From positions 35,547,328-35,611,327 of the forward strand of contig OW203764.1 of the NCBI GenBank assembly GCA_934045905.1: a stretch of DNA of 64,000 nucleotides, in the 5' to 3' direction. Below, one piece after another: positions 36,701-48,757 of this stretch. The DNA comes from Leuctra nigra (lineage: Eukaryota; Arthropoda; Insecta; Plecoptera; Leuctridae). Position numbers and translations under genes: made by a program. Positions within the stretch are counted from its first letter, which is position 1. Each line of letters opens with the position of its first letter. The notes beneath the pieces were generated by a model. That model had not been told where the DNA came from, ran no database searches, and was given only the letters and a program-made list of their open reading frames with translations.

Positions 36701-38475
36701 ATTTTTGCGTTCTAATTCCTCTGCGCCGACTCGTCAAAGCCCATCTGACAGTTAAAAAGTTTTCAATAGAATCGCGGTTTCGCCCCTCGGCTCTCAGAAA
36801 CTTGGATTGATTTTTTAAATACGCCATTGTGGAGATTTTCAAACAAAAGGGATATCAATCTTTTAGGTCAAAAGCTACTCTCTCGACTCAAAGTAACAAA
36901 CCCAGCTCTTGGCTGGAAAGAAGAATAGAGAAGAAGTCGACGATGCGTGGAATAGCCCTTCTGTAACGAAGTCAGCGAGCTAAGCGATGATTTCTTGTTC
37001 AACAATGACGCCGTACAGCGAGATTCACTTGGCATCATGCTAACCGCACTCTTGTTAAAAAGGTAATTAAAGTCTATGTTGTAGTTTTCAATTAAGCTAT
37101 GTGCATACTAGAGCTGTAATGCCAGTAGTTAATATTCCATGCATAACCGACAAAAGCCACGAGCTAAGACGTATAAGCTCCTAAATGTTGCAATGTGCGT
37201 TCATAGCCGTTTAAAAAATTAATTACTCTCTTGCATTTCTGTCGCAAAACTTGTGAATTTTACTCGTAAAACTTAAAGAGTAAACTGAACAAAACCCCCT
37301 ATAGGTTAATTAATTTGCATAATAGAATTACCAGATTTTCTTCTTCGTAGCCCTTGGACATTGCGATCGCGCCAGCACCTGAGGCGGCGGAGTATTCTAT
37401 TAGAGGAAGTGGCGCAGAAGTCTCGGGTGTCGCGAAGACTGCATCCTCCTAATTGCCGAACAACCTGCCGCTGAGACGGCGTCGAGGGGACGAGGGGTCA
37501 GCACAGTTCGCGCGAACAAGGCGATGATTCTGGAAGACGCCGTCCGGTAAAATAACAGATGTGTCCCAAGACAATTTCACTTAGTTACTCGGTGTCGCAA
37601 GCTGGGAGACGATCTCACATGATACCGCCTAGTAGGTGACACCCTATACGCCGTGACCGAATCGATTCTGCACCCCAAATTGCGAGCGTAGATTTCAATT
37701 TCAAAGATAACATCGAGAGCTAGGAGTCGCTGCCACTTTCGGTATAAACAGATTTCCACGGTAAGGTGACCCCGTCAAGGCATTCGTTTTTCCTCCACGT
37801 GACGTATGAGGAAAACCGCAGGAAATGGGCGCAATGGCCGCTGAAGCATTGAGTCCTACAACAGCAGTCTTGGTTTAGAAAGGATCTCATTTCCAGGGAA
37901 GATTGACGGTTTTATTTCGATAAACAAAACAAAGGCGATATTGCATTTTGGTGGTTTGCCATTTCGGGTAACATTAGAATCAGCGTTTTCCCTAATACAT
38001 TCAAATATATAAACATCGCTCCTCCTTACAGATGGAGTCGGTTGATTTTATTTGTGACGTAATGGACCGTGTTGGGATGCTGCATCTGAGCAGACGATCT
38101 CGCGAGTAACAATAGTCTGAGAAAAAAGACCGGAAAGCGAGTGACGCAGATGTAGAGAGAGAGAGGATTAAATAGTGGAACAAGTCGGTGGGAGGGAGAG
38201 GAGATGACTGTCGTGCGGGAGACCTACATTTACACAGAGATGTTGAGGATGCAAGACATAGATCTAATGAAGAAACAGATTACCAAGACAACGAAGTATA
38301 GTAAAGAGATTGCTCTCGAGAAAGATACAAAAAACATATTCAGACGGAAGACAATTGAGTTGGGGAAACATTGTTTTGTTCTTTTCTTATAAATATAAAC
38401 GGAAGTTTATTGCATTGAGTTAAATTTTCGCTACAATGTATATATTGCCACGGAAGTGGTTGGTTCATGAGCAAC
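33798..38475. other. Unannotated sequence with GC-rich segments
   Basis: Short frames only; the largest are 105 codons at 36106-36423 plus and 118 codons at 36486-36842 minus, neither with a recognisable domain. GC-rich stretches lie at 34430-34580 and 37360-37560. The second has cggcg, gacggcgtcg and related CpG-rich text and might be regulatory. No RNA genes seen. Confidence 0.4.
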
Positions 38476-38645
38476 TCGGCACCTCCACCTGTTCAAGTGA
38501 CGGTACAAATCGGCACCTCTAGCACGCACAATGTACAATTCTGAACGCATAATGGCGCATGAGCTTCTTTGATACGGCACCTCCACCTTCACGCACAATG
38601 ACGAGCGCGTTGCCATATGACACGGCACCTCCACCTCCACCCATG
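38476..38645. repeat. Irregular cggcacctccacct repeat
   Basis: The motif cggcacctccacct or close variants occurs four times at irregular spacing, with cacgcacaatg recurring between copies. It directly precedes the minisatellite. Confidence 0.65.
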
Positions 38646-39105
38646 ATCCGCCAGCGTGGCGTGAAGCCTCAAGCCCTTCACTCATGAGCTTCAGCGTGGC
38701 GTGAAGCCTGAAGCCCTTCACTCGTGAGCTTCAGCGTGGCGTGAAGCCTCAAGCCCTTCACTCATGAGCTTTAGCGTGGCGTGAAGCCTCAAGCTCTTCA
38801 CGCACGAGCTTCAGTGTGGCGTGAAGCCTGAAGCCCTTCACGCATGAGCGTCAGCGTGGCGCGTAGCCTCAAGCTCTTCACGCATGAGCTTTAGCGTGGC
38901 ATGAAGCTCTTCACGCGTGAGCTTTAGCGTGGCATGAAGCTCTTCACGCGTGAGCTTCAGCGTGGCGTGAAGCATGAAGCCCTTCACGCATGAGATCCAG
39001 CGTGGCGTGAAGCATGAAGCCCTTCACGCATGAGCTTCAGTCTGGCGTGAAGCTCTTCACGCGTGAGCTTCAGCGAGGCGTGGAGCCTGAAGCCCTTCAC
39101 TCAGA
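38646..39105. repeat. 40/33-bp minisatellite with a hairpin in each unit
   Basis: About 11-12 tandem units. The full unit is 40 bp, starting gcttcagcgtggcgtgaagc and continuing through cttcactcatga. A short version of 33 bp lacks 7 bp, the second copy of a ctgaagc-like duplication. Each unit contains gcttca-gcgtggcg-tgaagc, a perfect 6-bp stem with an 8-nt loop. The array is GC-rich and has no coding case. Confidence 0.9.
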
Positions 39106-42100
39106 CTCCGATGCCGACTCTCGAGTCAGCACATCTTCAGACGAAATAACGTAACATAGTTGAGCGCGTTTCCTCGGGGAGCGCGGCTATACAAAAGAGA
39201 CTCTCTGCATAGCTTCCAAGATTCTCTTAAATTCAAGAGAAATAGGGATAATATCCGGCGTTACGTAGGAAAGTGGATGCAGCTATACTCTTGAGCCGGA
39301 TCTAGGTGCAAAGGTATATAGAAGAGGTCGCTTCGGAGAATGCCAAGACGTTGAATAAATAAAAGAATAATATCGAAACTTACACGCAGTAAAGAGTATC
39401 AAAGATAAAGGTAACCTAGACCACGTTCAGCGTACCAGCGGAAGGAAAATAGAAAGCATAGTATATCATATAAAAAGATATTTTTGGAGCCCAGCCGAAG
39501 AAGTTCCTTTTATATCAAAAAGTCGAACGTATAAAGGTATTTCTATTGAAGAAATATCCGTATCTTATATTTTATAGCCATCGAGCGCTGGTAAAGAGTA
39601 ATGAAGGACATAAATACGCGAAAATACGGTCGAGTTTTGAATAAGTAAGCATGAAGGATCGGAGCCAGATGATATTTCAAGTTCTCCATTTTTGTTAACA
39701 GCACATCAACATACGCCAAGCAATGGGTAGGCAATTCAACGACTTGGGCTGCGCAAACTACACACACTTCCATTGATCCGAAGGAATCGACAAGAAAAAG
39801 CTCTTATTGTAGAAATTGGGTCACATGATGTTTTTCAAAAAATACTTTCCCCTAGTAATATATTCATGATGGTAAGAATTTTAGATCTATGCCCAATAAA
39901 AACATAATACCCTGCCTACCACTTTATACTTATATTATCAAAGACGAAGTAAGATCAGACGTCAAGATGCAATTTGCATAGACAATAAAATGGCGTATAA
40001 AATATTATGCTTCCAGGCTGGATCCAAGATATCGTGCTGACTCGCAACGAAATGCGAAACATCACATGGAGGAAATATTTTATGCATAAACAAGTGGCAC
40101 TTTGAAATATTTCATCATAAATCATTGGCTATCCGGATCCATCATTATCACTTGACATGCGGCAGCGTAGCGTTTTAATAAAAGCACAAGAGAAGACATG
40201 CATGCGGGTGCGAATGCCCCGCGGCTGTCTTTCTGGGATTCTTCATATCAAAGGAAGTAGAAAACTCCATACCAATAAAATCTCCTCCGGAATTTAATTT
40301 AATCCAATATTCTTTAAACTAAGCTTTGAACAACATCCAGCACCTAGAACACCAGCAGAGGCAATCTGCGTCTCGCTCCACACAGCTTTGTAGCAGTTTC
40401 AAGCGATCAAATTTGCATACAAGTATACTAAAGCCCGGCGTATTCCAGTATAACTCATTGGAGCGTTCTTCTCGCACCTACCCGACTGAGCCGGCGAGGC
40501 AGATGAGTCGAGTTACGAGACTTAATCACAGATTGATCCACGTAATGCCACTTGAACCGCTTGATCGATGGTGATAGATATTTATCAGCCACTTGTTAAC
40601 GAGTTTGCTGGAAGCTGGGAAGTCTGAACCTTCAGGCGATATGTTTTGACGGAAATTTCACAAACTGTGAACGGATTTCTAAATGAAATTCTCTCGTTGC
40701 TTCGGCGTTTCGTTGTCTCGTACTTATTACGTTAGTCATCAATAACGAGTGTAGACTGTTAATAACTTTTTGAACTATACGAGAATTAACTCACTTACAT
40801 AAGGAAATAATTGACTAATAGAATCATTACATGGATTCTGGAAGCCACAGAGTTATGAAAAAGGTTCAGTTTATCCAGTTTATAGAACGCAATGCAACAT
40901 CATCGCAGAAAACTCCAGTGGACTATTTTTTCTACGCGTAGTAATTCAGTGAAGTGATATTTTACACGAAGAGATACTTGTTTTGTAGTCACAAAGGAAA
41001 AGCAGAAGAAACTCAGGTGTTGGCAGACGAGATACGTAAGAAAGATGATAATATGTTCAAAGAGATTCTCTAGGGTTTTTTCAGTGAAAAATATACTTTT
41101 ATCAACACGGGCGATTGCAAACTGAACCCATTTTGATATTAATACTGTTGAAAAAAGAAAAAATCTTACCGTCTACAATATTATTATATTTTCTTTATGA
41201 AAGAAACATGGGAATGCGGAGTTTAGTATCGATCAAGATATAATGGCAATTTCTGAGGTTCAAATACCGAGTGGAATTGCCACGCTTTTTAAGAGCTCCA
41301 GCTCGAGACGCTGGGTAAATAATCTCTTTCATCGAGATACAAATTGTCGCCTGTGGTCAAAATATTTACAACACCCGTTTACGTGTCGCTGTTTCTATAC
41401 GTACCTACGATCAAGGCTGAAAAACCACAAAACAATCAGAAAAAGTGCTTTCACCTTGTCACGTACATGACCGGCAATGGTCATTTCAACTACGCCATTC
41501 CAACGAAACAAGACAATGGCAAATCTACAAAGAAGTTCTTCATACTCCAAACAAAGTTATTGCATCAATCGACTTTTCTGTAATGTTTTCGACTCTTGAA
41601 CGTAAGCATTCAGCTTCCAATACGAACTCATTTGCACCTTCTTCATGCGAATTATGTCTAGCATCCAGTTAGTTGCGCTCATCCATTGAATACCCAGGTG
41701 CAACGATTATAGCTGAATAATTTACAAGTGAAACACATGTGGTGTGCCGCCACACACGTAACTAACTAACATAGAATATTGCTCTCTACTTCATTAACAA
41801 ACAATGAGCCATTGGTTATGATCAGTGGAGACCGACAGATGTTCATTCCTACAGATCACATCGAAACTAAGCTTTGCACTACTATTCGTTTTTTATTGTT
41901 CTGAACTAGTTTACAAACAACCAAATTCGATTTGTTGAACTTTCAAAACTTTTAAAATTTTTAGTTTGCTTTTTTCAATTGCATATTTTCATCTTTAGAG
42001 CCATGTTTTACAAACGACCAAAACTTGGTCTTAGATGGAACGTCGTATTCGATCTATAAGCTCCGAATTAACCATGGCAACCGGGAATCGGATAATTGTA

Positions 42101-43614
42101 CTGATGTAAAGCAGGACCTAGCTCAAAATATCGTATTTGTAGTATATTTGTAATATAGGGTAACAAAGACGAATACTTTTCATTTACTGTAATTGCTGAG
42201 ATGCTTCCTCTCTTAGTATAACTTCAAATTGATCGATTCTTTATCGTTTTTGGTTGTTTTATTTGAAGAACGCAGAGGAACGGCTTAGCTCATGGTGAAT
42301 AGGTGCTGGAATCTGTGCAATCCAATCTGTGATAATGGAAGATAAAAAACAAGTAAAATATAAATCTATTGAATATACAAAAAGACAGAATAGACCCCCG
42401 CAAATTAAATCTTTCACAACACAAATTGCCAGACTTTATTTCAAGTTCGAAGCAGTTGTTCTCCATTATTATCGAATTGAAATAAACTTACTTGAAGTTG
42501 TTCAATTTGTAAAACATAATAAAATGACGGCGAAAGGTCAATAAGATGAGAAAATAAGATTGTCGTCAAACTCGAGTTCCACTCAGGACGTCCGAAAGCA
42601 AACCAAGAAAAGATCTTCAAAAACACTATGCGGAACTTTGCTCTTCATATCCCAAGACTGGAATACACTCGAAGTGACTGTGAAGTGGCCGAGAAAGACT
42701 TGGCCGAATCCGAATGTCCACTTGGTTTAAAAAGAACCTAGTAGTTTATTTGTGTACAAACTGGAGCGCCATCTATAAAACAAAATGATCGCCTCGCAAC
42801 CTCCAGGCACCGGAGCCAGTTGCCAAGGAAGTCATCGCAACTCTGTTGGCACTTCCACAATACTATACTCGAAGTGGACAAATTGCAACTTGGCGTTCAC
42901 TTGATTACATCGCCCATCGTCACATGAACCTTGAAATAAACTTTTTAAAGCTCATTAATACTTTATAGACACCATAGTTAAATTGAACCCTGATATATAC
43001 ACATTTTGCTCTGGCAGCAAAACTTCCGATTCCTGTAGGAATAGCGAGAGTAAGGTAGTAATGTTTTATGAACTGCTGACGGTAATCTTAATGGCACGGG
43101 GACTTAAAAGGGTAAAAAGTCACAACTGAATTTAGAAAATGTAATGCAGATAAAATCCTATTAAAGGGCGAACATTTTCTAACTGTGCGGAAGGATAACT
43201 TATAGCCAATTGGTAGAGTAATAAAAAGAAGCGTTTAATGGAGATACTAAAAGTGCTGTACAGATACAGAATGAAGTGCCAATTTCTAGGCGGAGCTTTT
43301 CTGTGGATTGCTCCAACACGTAGCGGTGAAGTAAATGTTAATACCCAGAGGCAAGTGGAAAGCATCAATAAAATCCAATCAATTATTGGTTCTCGTCAAA
43401 CGCACAAATCAAACTCTACAAAACGAATTTCCATAACTTGTGTTAAGCATCGGTCGACCACTTTTTCCGGTAAACAAAATAAAGTGTATTAAATCCTGAC
43501 GTAGGCGTATTGCCACTAGAGGCGGGAGAAAGAATATAATCATAATCAGTGTGTACAATGCGGATCCCCCCGGGGGATTACTATTGATTGTATTAGTAAA
43601 GTGCACTCTCCAAC
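39106..43614. other. Unannotated sequence
   Basis: Only short, unrecognisable frames, including three overlapping frames of 75-79 codons at 41243-41672. An X-box-like taaccatggcaacc lies at about 42069-42082. No element boundaries seen. Confidence 0.4.
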
Positions 43615-44187
43615 ATGTTATTGGATTTTATTTTACACGCTACGTTAAAAAGTGAAAATGACTCGAGCATTTGGGATTACATGCGGGGACCAACGTGTTT
43701 CACGATTACTGGGCTTATTATTTCTCTCACACTCTTCGTGTTCTACTGCTCTCGTGCTTGCGATTCCTGCAAATCCCCACAGAGTAGAGGCACTTTGTCA
43801 GAGATTTGCGATGAATTAAGAAGAATCGAAGGGGTTGGGCTGGAGTAGGTGGATGAACGATGTGAAAAGTCTGTCTTTTGTCCTCCGGAAATGAAAGGAT
43901 CGACGGTCGTTCCGATAGACGCTCCGTGCTCATCTTCGTCTCATAGTCTTCCCCTGCCTCGCTCGGTTCTGGATATATCTATATATGAAATAAAGATAGA
44001 TGGCAGAAGCGTCTATATTCTTGCGAGCCCCGCCTTTGAGATCAGCCCTAGACAATCCCTCAGCACTTCCGGCAGATACTGCAACTTCCGGTCCGAGGAT
44101 TTGCTGCGCGAGTCGGTGACTCTAGAGGAATCACAGATAGCATTAGGTGTTTTTACGTGCGATCTTTTCTCATCTAGGATTTATTAG
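43615..44187 (+). pseudogene. Possible broken ORF with a membrane segment
   Basis: An ATG at 43615 opens a 77-codon frame ending in TAG at 43846-43848, and the same frame stays open for a further 112 codons to 44187. The first part (begins MLLDFILHATLK) holds a hydrophobic stretch near residues 28-45 (FTITGLIISLTLFVFY) followed by a CSRACDSC cysteine cluster. The second part is Ser-rich with no known domain. The combined length, about 190 codons with one stop, could be a decayed gene, a stop-readthrough frame or chance. No homologue is recognised, and neighbouring sequence gives no support. Confidence 0.12.
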
Positions 44188-46710
44188 ACTTTCCTTTTTC
44201 TCCCAACTCCCATGAAAGTTGGCCTGAAAGGAGACCGTGAAAAACCGAGATTCATTAGGTGAGAATTACGACGTAGATTACAGCGAGTGACTTTTTCATA
44301 ACCAACTTACAGAGTGCTCTTCCATCTTCTCCCGCTACACAGAAATTGATATAGTCAAGGACAAACATCGGTGGTTGAAGCGAGCGAGAATCATACATAA
44401 TGTGAATTATTTATTCTCGATTTGGTTTGTTTTGAAATGTAACTTTGTTAGACTTACAATAGTTTTTGTTTTAATATTGTTGTTCTAAACAGATCACGAA
44501 CTAGGTCGGAAGTTGCCATCAGGAAGGAGAGTCCCGAAGCAAATCCTCTTGTCTCCTGTCAACGCGAACTCCTGTGTCGTTTCAATTTGTCCTAGTTTTT
44601 GCGGACAAGAAGTCCTGCGTGGCAGTCTGGGAACCAATAGACGAGAAGCAATACCGCAAAGAAACGAATACACGTCATGCGGTTTCACTAATAGTAAGAG
44701 ATCGATTAAACGAGTCGGGTTTCAGACATTTCAACTTTCAGGTGGAGTTTTTCAGAGACGAGTTCGTCAGAAATATCGTTCGGGTCCTTTTACCAAACTA
44801 ATATTAATTTTACATTCAAGTCAATTAAAATGAAAAGTGAAGCGTTCGATAAAAAAAACGAATTGGAAATGTTGTCTAGTACTGAGTTGAGGACATAATT
44901 GGTTTTATATACACACGAGAAGGGTATTATTATTTTTCACATTATTCAGAAAATGAAACTAAAAATGGCTCCGGTGTTTTATATCCCGACGTTTTAACAA
45001 GTTTCGTGTTTATTATTCTCAGTTCAGCCGCCATAAAGTTTCGCCACAGAGCATTCGGTGGTAAGGTCATATTCTAACTGTATTTGCATACACACACCCT
45101 GGCAATAGCATGCATGATGTAGCTCCTCAGGCCCACGTGTGTGGCGCCAGCAGAACGACTTGGTTACAAATTCACGAACCAGAAACTGAATAGCTAACGA
45201 CATTTACAAACCAAAAGATATTTGAACGAAGTTAATTATTTTTATTCATGTTTCTCAGAAAAGTTTCTAGTTTGTTTGAACTACGCAACGCCGTTGTCTT
45301 TGTCGTGTCTAAATGTCGTAATTTGTTCGTCCCTGTTGAAATGCATATCTTCTCCTTTTCGACATTGTTTTCAACCCGCGTAAAGGAACGAACAACTTTG
45401 TAATATATCGTTTAATGACTGAGGGGTAACTTGATTCTATAAGGGGCGAGGTGGTTCTAATAAAAGTTTCTGCTTTGCTTGATGCTCTCTTAGCGGGGGG
45501 CTCAAACGCAGGAGAAAGTTCACGAAGTTAAGAAGATATTCGACTAACGGGGCTGGAGAGCTGTTAAAAGAGGTGGTGTCAAGCATGCCAAAGAATCTGC
45601 ACTCTCCACACTTGAAAGATGACTTGAAGGGCTTTTACTTGATCAATTTGGTCAAGTCCGCCAGAAGGGCACTTGCTTTGAAGATGAAATACATTGCCGT
45701 GCTCGATCACTCGCTCGACCTACATCTGCCACCAAATGTAATTTCAATTTTAAATAATCGATCAAACGAGTTGCGAATTGGAAAGTGAGCATCAACAAGC
45801 ACTAAGTAAATCACACGCATTGTCATGAATGAGATTTTGCAGTTGAATTAACCAATTCGCACGATAATTCAACGCTTTAATCAGAATGCAAAACGCGTAG
45901 ACACGTTTGAACGATATTATTAGATTTATCATCAATTGAAATGTATTTTTAAATGCTTTGACGGTTCAAATTTTCTATATTTTCCACGCGGGCTTTTTCA
46001 ACGAAGAGTTGTCCATTGTTAGGGCAGGCATTCTAATGAAATGGGGTTTGGAAATGTTTTCGGTCGAGACGGGGGAATGCACAGGGCCAAGAGGTTGAAG
46101 GAATGAAAGGGTTCAGGAGAAAAGCGATGTAATAAAAGACGTATTAGAAAGGCTAAGAGATACGAAGAGACAGGTGGGAACGTGGGGTGAATAAGAAGTC
46201 GTTGAAAGCCATGAGCCTTCACATATTATGAGTGGTAAACATAATGGTGCTTGATAGAAATGGCGAGAAGCGAACGAGACGAAAAATGCTATTAGTTTTC
46301 TATTTTAAAAAGTAGAGAAAAGTTCACGATAAAGGGAATTGATCAAAGCAACAATAATTGCGTTTGAAGCACAACCCAGATGATCCAGAGAACAACTTTC
46401 TTTGATGGTGCATCCATACGATAGATACATTTCACTAATAATTCTAAAATTGCAAGATATAGTGTGCACTCTATTTTATGGTTTCACTTTGTCACAAAAA
46501 GTATATAGTGTTAAAAAGTGACGCCCAAAAATCGATATCTAAATAATTCTCTTCTCGCAGAATCTTGTGTTGATAATCTACTTTATGTCCGGTGAAGCCT
46601 CATTGAGGTGTGTCCCATATTTGTCTTGTGGGACATGGCGGGTAACTTTATTTCACAGCTAGACATAAAATCCGATGCGTCTTAATAATTCACATTGCTT
46701 TCATTTATAC
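44188..46710. other. Unannotated sequence
   Basis: Open frames at 44513-44833 and 45573-45788 plus have no recognisable domains. A weak tRNA-Leu primer-binding-like motif, catctgccacca, with tgtaa two bases further on, lies at 45723-45740. Nothing else is supportable. Confidence 0.35.
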
Positions 46711-46720
46711 GTCACGTGAC
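46711..46720. promoter_or_regulatory. CLEAR-type E-box palindrome
   Basis: GTCACGTGAC is the exact 10-bp palindrome bound by MiT/TFE factors (Mitf in insects), which control lysosomal genes. There is no recognised gene next to it, so chance is possible. Confidence 0.3.
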
Positions 46721-46867
46721 GAGTTAAGTGAAAACGACCGAAGACCCTCGAGGAATTTAAATATGCATCAAATTGTCTAGAAAAGCTACAGCTTGCATTT
46801 AAGATACATATGATGTTAAACATGTTGCAGAATGATAAACAGAGTAGATTCGTATGAATTTGCGTCT

Positions 46868-46887
46868 CCCCCCCCCCCCCCCCCCCC
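46868..46887 (+). repeat. C homopolymer tract
   Basis: About 20 consecutive C. It creates proline- and glycine-rich artefact frames. Confidence 0.85.
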
Positions 46888-47853
46888 TCCTTATCCACGT
46901 GAAAAGAGAAAAACATTTCGAGAAGAAATGCAACGTAATGAAATATGTACTCGTGTCAACTCATTTCTGTATGAAGACAGTTTAATTTCTGCAATTTCGA
47001 AGCGCTTCCTTCATCAGAAATGTGAAATATGAAAGAATTGTTAACTCAGACAGCGTTTAATGCATCTAACATGTAAATAGTGCTTTCAGCTACAACCAGA
47101 GAAGAAAATGACATTGTTTTGAAGACTTCGGAAAGAGAGAGATGCATGGAAATCGCTGAAATTGGTAATGTATATGATCCCACTTCTGCCACCATTTGTA
47201 GACACACATTACATTTTGTAATGCTATACACATGGATGGATTTTTAATGTCTCAGCCAAATCTTCATTAAAAAAAGTTTCATTTGATACGAAAAGTAAAT
47301 CAAGAAATCAATTAAATAAATGAATTCTAATCTGACAAAAAAATTGTAGACGAACGACACACAATTCTGATCGAGAGGCTTGGCAGTCAAATACTGAGTT
47401 ACAGCGTAGCCAATTAAAGGTGAACGAAACCACGTAATTTCGTATAATTTGTCAGTTTATATTTGCTCTGCAACACTAACAAGTATGCATAGAAACTAAG
47501 GACTGAAGTTTTAACACTGAATTTTTAATATATAATGAATATATAAACAGCTTCGGTTTTTTATGCCTCAATAAAAACAAGGAGACGTGATGACATTCTG
47601 CTAGGTGAAATAACGATCAAAATAAAACTCGAAACACATTCCAACTTGTACCTTTCTGAAGCAGAGTTAAAAATATGGACATAACTTGAGTGTAAATTAG
47701 AACTCAAAGGGGAGTATATAAATGCGGTCCAGCATGTTGATTATGTACACATGCATTGTGTATGCCCAGAACATATGCTTTACACAAGTCACATAGTGAA
47801 GCAGGATAAATATACATAGGCTACGTGGACCACCAGTGATGTTAGAAACAAGC
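46888..47853. other. Unannotated sequence
   Basis: AT-rich, short frames only. The primer-binding-site-like motif at 47176 is listed separately. Confidence 0.4.
47176..47199 (-). other. LTR primer-binding-site remnant (tRNA-Leu type)
   Basis: Plus-strand gatcccacttctgccacca resembles the 3' end of tRNA-Leu. It is followed by tt and TGT, the same arrangement as at 26800 and 8912 and in the same orientation. No coding region of a retrotransposon is present. Confidence 0.4.
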
Positions 47854-47908
47854 CAGTGGCGCCGTAGCTTCATTGGCGCAACTTCGATGTTGCAGCCCAC
47901 GCAGTTGT

Positions 47909-47934
47909 GGGGGGGGGGGGGGGGGGGGGGGGGG
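47909..47934 (+). repeat. G homopolymer tract
   Basis: About 26 consecutive G inside the hAT-like element. Confidence 0.85.
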
Positions 47935-48102
47935 CTAGGGGGGCCCGGAAATTTGGATCTAATGAATACCATAAAAAGCAAAAATATCGATTATGGTGAA
48001 TAATAATGTGATATAATGAATAATAGTAATTTTAAGAATTTACATGATCAAATCGAGAATAACAAATGTGTTTGAATCAAGGAGGTTAAAAGTATAAGCG
48101 CG

Positions 48103-48487
48103 TTAAGAGGGCCGAGTAGCTGAGGGCTGAGTTTTTTAATCGATTTTTATCAATATCTTTTACCAATGTAATTGTTAACAAAATAGGGCTTTGTACGAGT
48201 ATTCAGAACAGTTCAATGGAAATAATTTCATAGTTTGGAATAAGAATTATTCGTTTTATTTTTCCAACAGATATTTAGTGCCATAATTGTACTAATTTTC
48301 GGGCACTAAACGTCTGTAGGACAAAGTAAATCTAATAAACCATTACAAGCTACGGAATTATTATCATTGAACTGTTCTAAATACTCGTACAAAGCCTTAT
48401 TTTGTTAACAATTACATTGGTAAAAGATATTGATAAAAATCAATTAAAAAACTTTTCAAGGTCAAACTCACTACCCAGCGGTCTTAA
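48103..48487. mobile_element. TTAA-flanked MITE, full copy
   Basis: It is bounded on both sides by TTAA, with ends ttaagagggccgag… and …ctacccagcggtcttaa. Long inverted arms (about 48127-48240 and 48340-48450) share tttttaatcgatttttatca, accaatgtaattgttaac and tttgtacgag. TTAA targets point to a piggyBac-type transposase as the driver, though the terminal bases are not a textbook match. It sits inside the element at 47854-48757. Confidence 0.75.
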
Positions 48488-48757
48488 AATGCACTAAATT
48501 CTATAGTAATATTCCGGTCTTCCCCCAGACCCAAATCGAGCTGAGGTTGTAAATTATTTTGACCTCTAATATTACCTAGCTTTAAAAAATCCCCATAATT
48601 AAAATTACAATAATTGAACAAGTGTCATAAAGTAAACACAAATTAAAACTTAATTAAGATGCACATATTTTTAAAACATATTTTTCGATACAGACAATTA
48701 AAAAAGTAGGGGCCCTAAAAATCCTGCGGGGGCCCGAAATCTGAAGTTACGCCACTG

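Larger units (their letters stand above)
47854..48757. mobile_element. hAT-like non-autonomous element, interrupted by a MITE
   Basis: The left end cagtggcgccgtagcttc (47854) pairs with the right end, which reads cagtggcgtaacttcag on the minus strand (ends 48757). CAGTGGCG-type ends with G/C-tract interiors (ggggggcccgg, gggccc) are typical of hAT-like non-autonomous elements. A G tract of about 26 bp lies at 47909-47934. No transposase frame exists. An 8-bp target duplication is not evident (aaacaagc versus tatagctt). Removing the nested element at 48103-48487 leaves about 519 bp. Confidence 0.6.

Noticed and set aside
41243..41672. Three overlapping plus-strand frames of 75-79 codons
   Set aside because: Ordinary chance length. 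The frames are mutually inconsistent and none has a recognisable domain.
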